From assembly GCA_000466585.1 (NCBI GenBank), contig KE993467.1, positions 1 through 64,000 on the forward strand: 64,000 bases of DNA, given 5' to 3'. Source of the stretch: Clostridiales bacterium oral taxon 876 str. F0540. GTDB taxonomy: Bacteria; Bacillota; Clostridia; Clostridiales; Clostridiaceae. The notes under the pieces are model-generated. The model was not told the origin of the DNA. It saw nothing but the letters and a program-made list of their open reading frames with translations, and searched no databases. Positions within the stretch are counted from its first letter, which is position 1. Each line of letters begins with the position of its first letter. Of the stretch, positions 26,712 to 35,793 are shown piece by piece. The position numbers and the translations under genes were made by a program.

Positions 26712-27227
26712 TGTATATTCTTTAAAATTGACCCATCTGTCCTTATCCCATTTTAATATGGAGATATTATCGAATTCAGTTTTAAAGTTACATTCAAAAT
26801 TAGATACATAGTTCCATATAGAATGAAATTTATCAGGAAAAAGCTTTGTAACCAAGGTACAATGAAATACTTTGTTTCCACCTTCATTTCTTTTCCATTC
26901 CAGACCACTTACTGTTTTCAATAAATCAATATAGTGCTTATTAACAGCTATACATTCCTTGGAGGCTTTGATATCCATAAAAATTACACTTTCCCTAAAG
27001 AAACCGAAATTACTTATAACAATGGATGTAGGTCTATTGTTATGACAAAACTCTTCAGTTATTTTCTCTATCTCCTGTATATCATCACTTTCAAAGGGTG
27101 CTTTAATAGTAAAATGAGCAGGAAGCCTCTGTCTTTTAACGTTAAATCTTTTACAAATATCCGAAACAAGTTTTTCATGGTACTCTAGTGCTTCACCTTT
27201 AATTAAACATACTATTACATATCTCAT
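26694..27227 (-). CDS. 2H phosphoesterase (2'-5' RNA ligase-like) protein
   Basis: A 177-residue protein with the two HxT motifs that define the 2H superfamily: HFTIKAPF (about residues 40-47) and FHCTLVTKLF (about 133-142). The fold is the internal-duplication type of LigT/YjcG proteins, which act on 2',3'-cyclic or 2'-5' phosphodiester ends; the physiological RNA or small-molecule target is unknown. GAGGTGA precedes the ATG at 27227. Monocistronic. Confidence 0.82.
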   Translation of the reverse strand: MRYVIVCLIKGEALEYHEKLVSDICKRFNVKRQRLPAHFTIKAPFESDDIQEIEKITEEFCHNNRPTSIVISNFGFFRESVIFMDIKASKECIAVNKHYIDLLKTVSGLEWKRNEGGNKVFHCTLVTKLFPDKFHSIWNYVSNFECNFKTEFDNISILKWDKDRWVNFKEYTFKDRL

Positions 27228-27417
27228 AGTTTCACCTCTATATAAATTATTTGTAATATTAAATATTTATAAACATAAAATTTAGTATATAGATAAACAA
27301 CTTTAACTATTAACTTAAATAGCGTCAAAAAATAGTTAGTAATTGATATTTTTCGTAATCAATAAAGTTTGATTATTGTTTATCTATTATTCAAATTAAC
27401 TAAGAAGGGATGATAAA

Positions 27418-27771
27418 ATGGGTTGTATCAGGGATGGTGGACTTGGAGCCGGTAAGATTTTAGCTAATTTAGATGGAAAATATGTAAGAGAAGGCAGAGA
27501 TAACTTTGGACACATATTGGTTAATTTAGACGGAAAAGTTATAAGGGAAGGCAGCAGCTGCAATGGTGACATATTAGCCTTTGTAGATGGAAAATATATA
27601 AGAGAAGGCAAAGATAATAATGGCGAAATAATAGCGTGGATAGATGGAGATTTAGTAAGAAAGGGAGAAAGCGAATCGGGAGCAATATTGTTTAGTATTG
27701 AAGGATATGCATCTATTTATGAAAAAGCAGCACTTGGGGCGGCAGCTCTTATGCTCAAAGCTATGATTTAA
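27418..27771 (+). CDS. Short DG-repeat protein with hydrophobic C-terminus (117 aa)
   Basis: From residue 12 the protein consists of four 19-residue repeats (starting at 12, 31, 50 and 69) and a partial fifth at 88. Units follow the pattern GxILxxxDGKxxREGxxxx, for example GHILVNLDGKVIREGSSCN. The pattern of two short strands per unit suggests a beta-solenoid or small beta-sheet repeat. The last 20 residues (AALGAAALMLKAMI and flanks) are hydrophobic. It has no signal peptide. Similar glycine/aspartate repeat proteins occur in Firmicutes without known function. GGATGATAAA lies before the ATG; a terminator follows. Confidence 0.78.
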   Translation: MGCIRDGGLGAGKILANLDGKYVREGRDNFGHILVNLDGKVIREGSSCNGDILAFVDGKYIREGKDNNGEIIAWIDGDLVRKGESESGAILFSIEGYASIYEKAALGAAALMLKAMI

Positions 27772-27791
27772 ATAAAATACATTAAAAATAT

Positions 27792-27824
27792 AAACCTGAG
27801 AGTATTATTCTCAGGTTTTCCTTT
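27792..27824 (+). terminator. Terminator of the DG-repeat gene
   Basis: The stem AAACCTGAG / CTCAGGTTT with a short loop is followed by a T-rich stretch. Confidence 0.8.
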
Positions 27825-27954
27825 ACAATTCCCGTATATACTGGTATTCCGTTTTATTTTTCACTGTAGTATAATTATTAGGAAGAACTTATACTATTAT
27901 TTTATACGAAAATCAGACATTTATAAAGTCTGACCTAGGAAGGTAGGTAATTTT

Positions 27955-29271
27955 ATGTCTAAAAAGGTTTTGGTCATTTACGAAAAAATGGGGATGGGCC
28001 ATTTAAGAATGGCAAATATATTAGAGGATGTTTTAAAGGATGAGGATGTTGAGATTATAAAATATGCAGGAAGCGATATGATAGGAGACAGCAGTATAAA
28101 TGGAGTTGTAAAGCTATGGAATTTCTGCATAAGGAAAGATTACATCAGAACAGTGGATTTACTGTTAAATTTTATAGTAAGAATATTTATCCTTCCTTTT
28201 ATTGAAGTGTCTAATACAACTCCTTTTTTCAAAAAGCTTGAGGAGATAAATCCAGATATTATCATCTGCACGGCTGATGGTTTTAATAAAGCCGTAGGAG
28301 GATATGCAAAGGAAAAAGGCATACCTTTTTACATATTCATTACGGAAGTATCAATTTTCATAGACTTAGTAAATCCCTACGCAACCCATATATGTTACTT
28401 TAATGAAACTGGAGATGCAATAAGAAGTTATGATTTTTCAAAAACGTATCATTCTTATAAGTTAAACAAAGATACTACGATGATGGAAAAAATACAGTAT
28501 GTCCTTGAATATTATAAAGATTATGTTTTTGGAGGTTATAGAAATTCAATTTTTAGGAATCCAAACAAGGAGCTGGAAGAAAATAATGATGCCAACTACA
28601 GACCCATAGGACCTCTAGCAGAAAAAAAACATTTTACAGATAAGAATATTAAAGAGATAAAGAAAAAGTATGGATTTGATAATGGGCTTGATAGTGTTGT
28701 TTTAGCCAGCGGAAGTATAGGCGGAAAATTTTTGCTTCAAATGGTTCAATTAATTGCTAAAACCTATAGAAAACCATTAAATTTATTGGTTATCTGCGGA
28801 AGAGACGAAAATATCTATAGTAAAGTTGAAGCTATAAAGGTTAAAAATCCTAACATAAATATAATGCCATTTAAATACATAGAAAATTTTGATGAGATTT
28901 TATCAGCAGCGGATTGCATTGTTGGAAGGCCTTCAGCTGGTATATTTATAGAAAGCCTTTTAAATAGAACACCTGAAATAACTTTTAGAAGAGCTACTTC
29001 AAATGATAAAGGGACTTTGACCATGATTGAAAAATATAATATAGGTAAGGTTGTTGAGAGCAATAGTGAAATTGTCAATGCGTTAGAAGAAATATTAGAA
29101 AATAAAGAACAATATCAAAATAATATAGAAAAGCTATTAAATAAATACTGCAGAAGCTATGAGGAAAAAGGGGAACTATTAAGAGCTATCATTTTAAATA
29201 ATAAATACGAGTATGAACTAATTAAAGACTTTGACGCAGAGGTTGGGCTAAATACACCGTTATCACACTAA
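27955..29271 (+). CDS. GT28-type (MGDG-synthase-like) glycosyltransferase
   Basis: A GT-B fold protein of 438 residues related to monogalactosyldiacylglycerol synthase and MurG-type enzymes. The N-terminal domain starts KKVLVIYEKMGMGHLRMA, with the family's G(M/A)GH acceptor-lipid loop. The C-terminal half has the SGSIGGKFLLQMVQ loop near 245 and the GRPSAGIFIESLLNRTPEI donor-site motif near 320. This group transfers sugars to membrane lipids, so a glycolipid role is likely. The membrane-associated GNAT-like gene follows in the same direction 48 bases later. Confidence 0.85.
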   Translation: MSKKVLVIYEKMGMGHLRMANILEDVLKDEDVEIIKYAGSDMIGDSSINGVVKLWNFCIRKDYIRTVDLLLNFIVRIFILPFIEVSNTTPFFKKLEEINPDIIICTADGFNKAVGGYAKEKGIPFYIFITEVSIFIDLVNPYATHICYFNETGDAIRSYDFSKTYHSYKLNKDTTMMEKIQYVLEYYKDYVFGGYRNSIFRNPNKELEENNDANYRPIGPLAEKKHFTDKNIKEIKKKYGFDNGLDSVVLASGSIGGKFLLQMVQLIAKTYRKPLNLLVICGRDENIYSKVEAIKVKNPNINIMPFKYIENFDEILSAADCIVGRPSAGIFIESLLNRTPEITFRRATSNDKGTLTMIEKYNIGKVVESNSEIVNALEEILENKEQYQNNIEKLLNKYCRSYEEKGELLRAIILNNKYEYELIKDFDAEVGLNTPLSH

Positions 29272-29319
29272 CAAAACAGCACAATTGCAAACATAATAAT
29301 AACGGGGATGGATTTTAAT

Positions 29320-30441
29320 ATGATAAACATTGTTGAAATAAAAAGTAAAAAGGAACTTAAGGAATTCGTAGAATTACAATGGATAATCTATAAGGATGAT
29401 AATCAATGGGTACCACCATTAAAGAAAGATATGCTGAATACTCTCCTTGGGAAAGATAATCCGCTTTTTATGGATGGAGAACATGCTTTTTTTATGGCTT
29501 ATAATAATGCAAAGCCATTAGGAAGAATTTGTGTGGGAATCAATGAAAGTTTAAATGAGAAAAAAAATGCCGAAGATGGATATATAACTCTTTTTGAAAG
29601 TATAAATAATAAAGAAATAGCTTTTTCACTTTTTGATAAAGCAGTAGAATGGCTTAAAGAAAGAGGAAAGAAAGTAGTAAAAGGACCTGTATCTCCAACA
29701 AACGGTGATGACAGCAGAGGTCTTCTAGTTGAAGGTTTTGACGGGTCACCTGTTTTAATGAATTCCTATAATCCGAAATATTATGTGGATTTTTTTGAGG
29801 AATATGGATTTGTAAAGCACTTAGACCTATATGCTTATTATCATGATATTCTAACCGCCACTAATATGGAGAGGCATGGCAGAGTGGCTGAATATGCAAT
29901 GAAAAGGTATAATTTTAGAGTGGATAGTATAGATCTTAAAAATATTGATAAAGAAATGGAAGATATCAAAAAGGTAATGGATATAGCTATGCCTGAGGAA
30001 TGGGAGGACCTGACTCCACCAACTCTAGAAGAGGTAAGAGCAGAAGGGGCAAGGCTTAAACCTCTTGCAGACGAGGATCTCATACTTATTGCCAGAAGCG
30101 GAGATGAGCCTGTTGGATTTGCAATAGCTCTTCCAGACTACAATCAGGTATTAAAGAAGTTAAATGGAAAGCTGCTTCCCACTGGAGTTTTTAAGTTTTT
30201 ATGGTATAAAAGAAAAATAACCGGCTTTAGAATATTTGTGCTTTTTGTAATTCCTGAGTTTAGAAAAAAAGCAGTAAGTGGCGCAATATTATATAAAGAG
30301 TATATAAATGGGTTAAAAAAGGGTTATCAATACTGTGAGGGTTCAACGATAGGAGAGACCAATACAGCAATGAGAACAGACATAGAGAAAACAGGCGGTA
30401 TTCTATACAGAACCTACAGATTATACAAAAAAGAAATATAA
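29320..30441 (+). CDS. GNAT-fold N-acetyltransferase-like protein
   Basis: A 373-residue cytoplasmic protein of the large GNAT-like family whose N-terminus carries the pattern YKDDNQWVPPL (about residues 25-35). It has the C-terminal acetyl-CoA-binding half (VIPEFRKKAVSGAILYKEYI, then EGSTIGETN). The substrate is unknown; homologues are often near lipid or polyketide genes. ATG at 29320 follows GGGGATGG with 7-8 bases of spacing; the ATG at 29308 overlaps that site and is less likely. It is in an apparent run with the GT28-like and VIT-VWA genes. Confidence 0.78.
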   Translation: MINIVEIKSKKELKEFVELQWIIYKDDNQWVPPLKKDMLNTLLGKDNPLFMDGEHAFFMAYNNAKPLGRICVGINESLNEKKNAEDGYITLFESINNKEIAFSLFDKAVEWLKERGKKVVKGPVSPTNGDDSRGLLVEGFDGSPVLMNSYNPKYYVDFFEEYGFVKHLDLYAYYHDILTATNMERHGRVAEYAMKRYNFRVDSIDLKNIDKEMEDIKKVMDIAMPEEWEDLTPPTLEEVRAEGARLKPLADEDLILIARSGDEPVGFAIALPDYNQVLKKLNGKLLPTGVFKFLWYKRKITGFRIFVLFVIPEFRKKAVSGAILYKEYINGLKKGYQYCEGSTIGETNTAMRTDIEKTGGILYRTYRLYKKEI

Positions 30442-30519
30442 AAGTTAAATAAATATTATTTATATGGAAAGCATAAGTAATATATAGTTGTTGGTTTTAA
30501 ATGTATAAGGAGGGTTTTT

Positions 30520-32910
30520 ATGATTGGATATGGTCTAAAAGGCAGCAAGCTTCTGCAGGGGGAAGTTAATTTAAAAGAAGTTGGAATAAGCGGAAATATT
30601 TGCGGGGAGTATGTTGAGATTTCAATAAAGCAGGTATACGAAAATAAAGGTAAAGAGAATATAGATGGAGTATATACATTTCCAATACCTGACACTGCCG
30701 TAATAACTGGTTTTGAAGCAGCATTAGGCGGAAGAACTTTAAAAGCAATAGTTGAAGATAAGGAAACAGCCCAGAAGATTTATGAGGATTCTAATGAAAC
30801 AGAAGTTAATGTTCTTTCTCTTGAGGAACCCTATCCTAATGTATATCAATTCAGTGTTGGTCAAATATTGCCCGGGGAATCTGTGAAGATAAAGTTTTCA
30901 TATATGGATATGCTTGTTTATGAGGATGAGAGCCTTATGCTTACAATACCCTCAGTAATACAACCAAGGCATATGGATTATGAACAGACAAATGACAGTA
31001 ATACATACAAAAGCAGTCTGAACTTGCTTATAGAGCCTTTAGCTAAGATAAATATAGAATCACCATCTCATAAAATAAAAGTGGAATGGGAAGAAGACAT
31101 TAACTTAGCAAAAGTAACTTTTGATGAAAATAATGCTAGGCGAGATGAAGATTTTGTTCTTGTTTTAACAGAGGAGAAACCAGTAGAAGCTGCCGGAATG
31201 ATTTATAAATATACTGATGTCAGCGAAGATAAGGGAATACTTTATTTAAGACTTTTACCTAAGCTTGATAGTCTGGAAGAAGAAAAGCCAAATAATTATA
31301 TATTCTTAATTGATATATCTCATTCAATGAGGGGAACTAAGCTTGAAGAAGCAAAAAATGCTCTTCAGTTATGTATCAGAAATTTGTCAGAAGGAGACAG
31401 TTTCAATATTGTTGCTTTTGAAAGTAAATTACACTTTTTTTCTGATTTTGGAAAGGTCCCTTTTAATGAAGAGAACTTAAAAAAGGCAACTGAATGGATT
31501 AATAATCTTGAAGCTAAAAAAGGTGCTCAAATTTTTGAAGCTTTAAAATATTCACTTTCAGAGAAAAATGCTATAGGCTGTAGCACTATACTTTTATTTA
31601 CTGATGATATAGTAGAAAATGAAGAACAAGTTCTTCAATATGTTAAAGAGAATATAGGTGACAACAGAATATTTACCTTTGGGATCGATACTTCAGCCAA
31701 CAGTTATGTTATAAATAAGCTTGCCCAACTGGGTTACGGAAAAGCTGAATTTATATATGAGGGCGAAAGAATTGATGATATGGTTATTAAACAGTTCAGC
31801 AGAATAGAAAACCCGCAGGTTGATATTCAGGAAATAGACTGGGGTAGCATGAAGGTTGAAAGGACATATCCTAGAACCATAGATTATTTATATGATAGAG
31901 AGCCATTTTCAATTTTTGCTAAAGTTGCCGGAGAAATTGAAGGAAAAATTACTATAAGAGGAAAAGTCGGAAGTGAAGAATATATTAAAACAATAGATTT
32001 GGATGGCCTAGATCTTAAAGAAAATGCAGAACTTATTCAAAGAGTGTGGAGCAGAAAAAGAATTGAATCAATCGAAGAAAGAATGAGAACAGAAAGAGGA
32101 GAGGTTTATGACTCAATGCAAAAAAAGGTTATTGAACTCTCTAAGGAATATGGAATAATAAGCCCGGAGACTTCCTTTATAATGCTGGAAATTATAGAGG
32201 ATCCTGTACTTGGGATGCCAATAACTCATATAGTACCTCTTAATGTATCAGAGGAAACTGAGAAGAATATATCTCATGCAAATTTCCTTGATATACCTAC
32301 ATTTGTTTATAGACAAACAGGAATGTCGGTCAAGGAAGATATACAAAAAAATGGAGATAATGCTATTTTAGACTTTAAGTATCCTAGAGCTAATATTTTG
32401 AGAGTGCTTGCTAAAAATCAATTTGCAGACGGCAGCTTCGTAGACATAAATAAAGATAGATTATGCAATAAGCTTGAAACTACATCCATAGTATTATTAG
32501 CTTTTACCTTAGGAAAAGATGATATTAGCATGTACGTAAATCAGCTTACAAAATCAGTAAAGTTTTTATATAAAGCCTTCGAAGAAAATGAAACTTGGTT
32601 TGACAAAAGACTGGCAACTCTTACAGCACTAGCAATAAGAGCATGCATGCAAAAGGGAGTAATAAAAGGTCAGATGGCAGAACAAGGAGAAAAGGTTCTA
32701 TCACAATTGAAGGCTAAGTTGCAGAGTTATGATGACGAGAAAATTATTAATTTAATAAATTCATCAGCAAGAGTAACGTTAAAAAATATTGCTTCTTTCA
32801 TATTTATTATTTCCGAAGATGGAAAAACCATAAAAGAAAAAATAATAATTACTGATGAAAAGGATTCAATATACAATTTAGCTAAATTAGGTATATTAAA
32901 ATCAGTATAG
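30520..32910 (+). CDS. VIT and von Willebrand A domain protein
   Basis: A 796-residue protein with the architecture of inter-alpha-trypsin-inhibitor heavy chains. An N-terminal VIT domain runs from about residue 5 to 135 (VYTFPIPDTAVITGFEA, then a QFSVGQILPGESV segment). A VWA domain runs from about 258 to 430 with the MIDAS motif DISHSM (DxSxS). A C-terminal helical domain follows, about 540-796. There is no signal peptide or membrane span, so it appears cytoplasmic. Function unknown; bacterial relatives are often in envelope or polymer loci. AAGGAGGG precedes the ATG and a terminator follows the stop. Confidence 0.9.
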   Translation: MIGYGLKGSKLLQGEVNLKEVGISGNICGEYVEISIKQVYENKGKENIDGVYTFPIPDTAVITGFEAALGGRTLKAIVEDKETAQKIYEDSNETEVNVLSLEEPYPNVYQFSVGQILPGESVKIKFSYMDMLVYEDESLMLTIPSVIQPRHMDYEQTNDSNTYKSSLNLLIEPLAKINIESPSHKIKVEWEEDINLAKVTFDENNARRDEDFVLVLTEEKPVEAAGMIYKYTDVSEDKGILYLRLLPKLDSLEEEKPNNYIFLIDISHSMRGTKLEEAKNALQLCIRNLSEGDSFNIVAFESKLHFFSDFGKVPFNEENLKKATEWINNLEAKKGAQIFEALKYSLSEKNAIGCSTILLFTDDIVENEEQVLQYVKENIGDNRIFTFGIDTSANSYVINKLAQLGYGKAEFIYEGERIDDMVIKQFSRIENPQVDIQEIDWGSMKVERTYPRTIDYLYDREPFSIFAKVAGEIEGKITIRGKVGSEEYIKTIDLDGLDLKENAELIQRVWSRKRIESIEERMRTERGEVYDSMQKKVIELSKEYGIISPETSFIMLEIIEDPVLGMPITHIVPLNVSEETEKNISHANFLDIPTFVYRQTGMSVKEDIQKNGDNAILDFKYPRANILRVLAKNQFADGSFVDINKDRLCNKLETTSIVLLAFTLGKDDISMYVNQLTKSVKFLYKAFEENETWFDKRLATLTALAIRACMQKGVIKGQMAEQGEKVLSQLKAKLQSYDDEKIINLINSSARVTLKNIASFIFIISEDGKTIKEKIIITDEKDSIYNLAKLGILKSV

Positions 32911-32927
32911 TAAAAAAGAATTTGATT

Positions 32928-32960
32928 AAAGGATATAGCTCTAAGGCCATATCCTTTTTA
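32928..32960 (+). terminator. Terminator of the GT28/GNAT/VIT-VWA run
   Basis: AAAGGATAT pairs with ATATCCTTT across a loop of 12 bases, followed by T residues. Confidence 0.8.
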
Positions 32961-33102
32961 TATTGTTAACATATGACAAAGAGAGTTTAAGCTTTTGTGG
33001 GAGAAAAAGTGCATGATAAAAGTAATGTTATTACTTTTTCATTTTGAAGCTAAGAGAATTGATATGCTAAAATCAACATTATTACTGTATTAATTATTTT
33101 TC

Positions 33103-33122
33103 TTTTCCTAATACTAGGAAAA
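33103..33122. promoter_or_regulatory. Palindromic candidate operator of the PTS locus, site 1
   Basis: TTTTCCTAATACTAGGAAAA has perfect 8-bp arms around ATAC. It lies 31 bp before a -10 like TATAAT (33153-33158) upstream of the PRD regulator gene. Nearly the same palindrome recurs at 35713 before the PTS genes, so it is a candidate binding site of this locus's regulator. Confidence 0.6.
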
Positions 33123-33195
33123 TTATTCAATAAAATAATTAAAGTGTTAATATATAATAAAAATATAAATAATGATTCAGGGGAGAGGTAATAAG

Positions 33196-35106
33196 GTGTT
33201 AAATAAAAGACAAGAAAAAATTATTATGTATATGCATGATAATAATGGTTGGATCATTGGTAAGGAATTGGCAAGAGTATTAGGAGTATCGGATAGGACT
33301 ATTAGAAGTGATGTCTCTCATATTAATGAATTTTATAAAGATGTTTTAATTGAGTCAAATATAAGATTAGGATATAGAATGAATGAAGATAATTTTCAAA
33401 GTTTAGATATAGAGACTTATGGAGTTATTCCTCAGACTCCTGAAGAAAGATGTATTTACATTATTAAAGAACTATTATTTGAAAGAAATGAAATTAACTT
33501 AACATTACTACAGGATAAGGTTTTTGTTTCAGGCTATTCTATTGATAATGATATTAAAAAGATAAAAAAAATAATTGAATCTTATGATGGTCTACAGCTT
33601 ATAAGGAGTAAAAATCATATAAGCTTGGAAGGTACAGAGGAGCAAAAACGTAAATTGTACAAGGAACTATTAGAAAGTGAAATAAAAGGCAACTTTTTAA
33701 ACCTAAATAAGATTGCCTCTTTTTATAAAAATTTTAATCTTATCAAGGTAAAGGATATTTTGCAGGATACATTTGAAGAATATCATTATCATATTCGCGA
33801 ACTTACATTTACGATGATAATAATGCACATAGGAATTGCAATTGAACGTATCATACGGCATAACTATATCAGGACTGACAGAAATAATGATGAACTAAAG
33901 ATTAGCCTTGAATATAAAATTTCAAAAACATTTTTTGAAAAGCTAGGAAAGGAAATAAGAATTGATATTGTGGAGGATGAGGTTGTTTTATTGGCTTTGC
34001 TGCTGCTTGGAAGAAGGAGCACTGTTTATACAGATAGAGTATTGCTTTGCCAAGGTGATTGCTCAATTTCCTCAGTGCTAACAGAAATTTTTATTGATAT
34101 AAAAAAGACATTTGGTGTTGACTTTAGCTGCGACTGCGAACTAAGAAACGGCTTGGAAACACATATTAGATCATTAATAGAGAGGTATAGAAATAATGTT
34201 GATATAGACAATTTGTACCTTCAAGAAATCAAACACAATTATCCACTAGTTTTTGAAATGGGTGTTAGAGCTTGTGAAGAACTTGAAAAAAAGCTTAATA
34301 TTTGTATTAGTGAAAATGAAATAGCATTTATCGCTTTGCATCTAGGAGTTGCTTATGCTCGTGCAAACTCAAACTATAAATACAAAGTAGTTATGATTCA
34401 TCCTAGGGATGAGGCTATGTCAAATTTGTGTATAGAAAAGATTCTTAATAGATTTGGTGAACGTTTAGAAATTATTGAGCATATGAGCTTCTTTGAGAAA
34501 AAAGCAATAGCTGAGCTAAAACCTGATTTGATATTAACAACACTGCCACTAAAGCATAATCTACGCATTGTAACAGAGCAGATTTCTTTGTTTGTTAATT
34601 ACGAAGATGAAAACAAAATTTTCAAGGTTTTAAATGGATTGGATAAAGTTAGATGCAAAGATGATTTTAATTTACTGGTATTAAAGCTGATTAAGAAAGA
34701 ATTTTTTTATGTTCATGTAGATGCGGACAACCCTGTTGGTTTGATTACAAAGATGTGCAACGACCTTTATGAAAAAGGATACGTTGAAGAAGCTTTTAAA
34801 AGCAGTGTTCTACAGAGAGAAAAGATATCTGCAACATCTTTTGATTATGGATTTGCAACTCCGCATGGGCTCAATGAGGCTTTAATAAATCATTCGGCGT
34901 TGAGCATTGCAATTATGGATAAGCCAGTTAAATGGGGTAACTATGAAGTTCGATTTGTAATACTATTTGCAATCAATAAAGATGACTATAAAATACTAAA
35001 AATATTCTTCGATTGGCTAAGTAACATGGTTTCTGATCCTGACCAATTTTCTAGATTATTAGAGGCAGATAGCTACAGAGAGTTTATGGATGAGGTCTTA
35101 AAATAA
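33196..35106 (+). CDS. PRD-domain transcriptional activator with EIIA domain (BglG/LicR type)
   Basis: A 636-residue PTS-regulated activator. From the N-terminus: an HTH_11-type winged helix (about 1-65), an Mga-like helix region, PRD1 (about 165-260) and PRD2 (about 280-385) with conserved histidines, an EIIB-like domain (about 400-480), and a C-terminal EIIA(Fru/Mtl) domain with the phosphorylatable His in FATPHG (about 555). The EIIB-like domain reads IHPRDEAMSNL where a Cys loop is usual, so that phosphorylation site seems lost. Start GTG at 33196 has GAGAGG before it; ATG at 33172 is possible. It should activate the following PTS genes when substrate is present. Confidence 0.9.
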   Translation: MLNKRQEKIIMYMHDNNGWIIGKELARVLGVSDRTIRSDVSHINEFYKDVLIESNIRLGYRMNEDNFQSLDIETYGVIPQTPEERCIYIIKELLFERNEINLTLLQDKVFVSGYSIDNDIKKIKKIIESYDGLQLIRSKNHISLEGTEEQKRKLYKELLESEIKGNFLNLNKIASFYKNFNLIKVKDILQDTFEEYHYHIRELTFTMIIMHIGIAIERIIRHNYIRTDRNNDELKISLEYKISKTFFEKLGKEIRIDIVEDEVVLLALLLLGRRSTVYTDRVLLCQGDCSISSVLTEIFIDIKKTFGVDFSCDCELRNGLETHIRSLIERYRNNVDIDNLYLQEIKHNYPLVFEMGVRACEELEKKLNICISENEIAFIALHLGVAYARANSNYKYKVVMIHPRDEAMSNLCIEKILNRFGERLEIIEHMSFFEKKAIAELKPDLILTTLPLKHNLRIVTEQISLFVNYEDENKIFKVLNGLDKVRCKDDFNLLVLKLIKKEFFYVHVDADNPVGLITKMCNDLYEKGYVEEAFKSSVLQREKISATSFDYGFATPHGLNEALINHSALSIAIMDKPVKWGNYEVRFVILFAINKDDYKILKIFFDWLSNMVSDPDQFSRLLEADSYREFMDEVLK

Positions 35107-35128
35107 GTTAAGGATTGAGGGTGTAATT

Positions 35129-35719
35129 ATGAAAAAGGTAATAAGAACATCTAATGAAACTAAATTAGCAGTTTCACAAGAAGTTCCATCATGGAAAAGA
35201 TTTATTGCTTATATGGTTGACTGGTACATAGGAAGTATTTTTACCTCTTTGCCAATGGTGCTGATATATATGAAGATTACGAATACACAGGATTTAAACA
35301 CAAATTTATTTCAATATCCTAAACCGTATGCGATTCTTGCAGGATGCATTGGATTAGGGTTTGCAATTTTCTATTATATGATTGTTCCATTAGTGATTTG
35401 GAATGGACAAACTCTAGGAAAACGATGGTGTCATTTTAAAATAGTTAAAGAAGGATATGATTCCGTTAAGTTTAAAGAATTATTCCTGCGGCAAATACTA
35501 GGAATCCTTTTAATCGAAGGGGCGTTAATATTTCCAAGCAATCTATTGCATCAAGTATTATCTCTAATCAGCAATATCAATTTAATCACTCCACTAATGT
35601 ATGCGGGCATTGTAGTAAGTGTTTTATCAGCAATATTTGTTTTATTTAGAAAAGATCAAAAAGCTATACATGATTTAATTTCCAACACTAAAGTAATATG
35701 TGTTAATAATGCTTCCTAA
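35129..35719 (+). CDS. RDD family membrane protein
   Basis: A 196-residue protein. The RDD-type start WKRFIAYMVDWYIGSI (about 24-39) has a conserved Arg and an aspartate in the first span. The second conserved block is NGQTLGKRWCHFKIV (about 92-106), and the third is FLRQILGILL. About four membrane spans are predicted. RDD proteins are of unknown or transport-related role; Na+/H+ exchange has been proposed for one. It is placed between the regulator and the PTS genes, so it belongs to the locus. Its stop codon TAA is part of the second palindromic operator. Confidence 0.82.
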   Translation: MKKVIRTSNETKLAVSQEVPSWKRFIAYMVDWYIGSIFTSLPMVLIYMKITNTQDLNTNLFQYPKPYAILAGCIGLGFAIFYYMIVPLVIWNGQTLGKRWCHFKIVKEGYDSVKFKELFLRQILGILLIEGALIFPSNLLHQVLSLISNINLITPLMYAGIVVSVLSAIFVLFRKDQKAIHDLISNTKVICVNNAS

Positions 35720-35728
35720 TAGTAGGAA
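35713..35728. promoter_or_regulatory. Palindromic candidate operator of the PTS locus, site 2
   Basis: TTCCTAATAGTAGGAA, arms TTCCTA/TAGGAA around ATAG, differs from site 1 at one spacer base within this core. A TATAAT at 35767-35772 with a poor -35 lies 38 bp downstream, as expected for an activator-dependent promoter of the PTS operon. Confidence 0.6.
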
Positions 35729-35793
35729 AGGATAGTAAAGTCCATAACATCATAAAGAGTATATACTATAATTACAAGAAGGGAGGGACAGCT

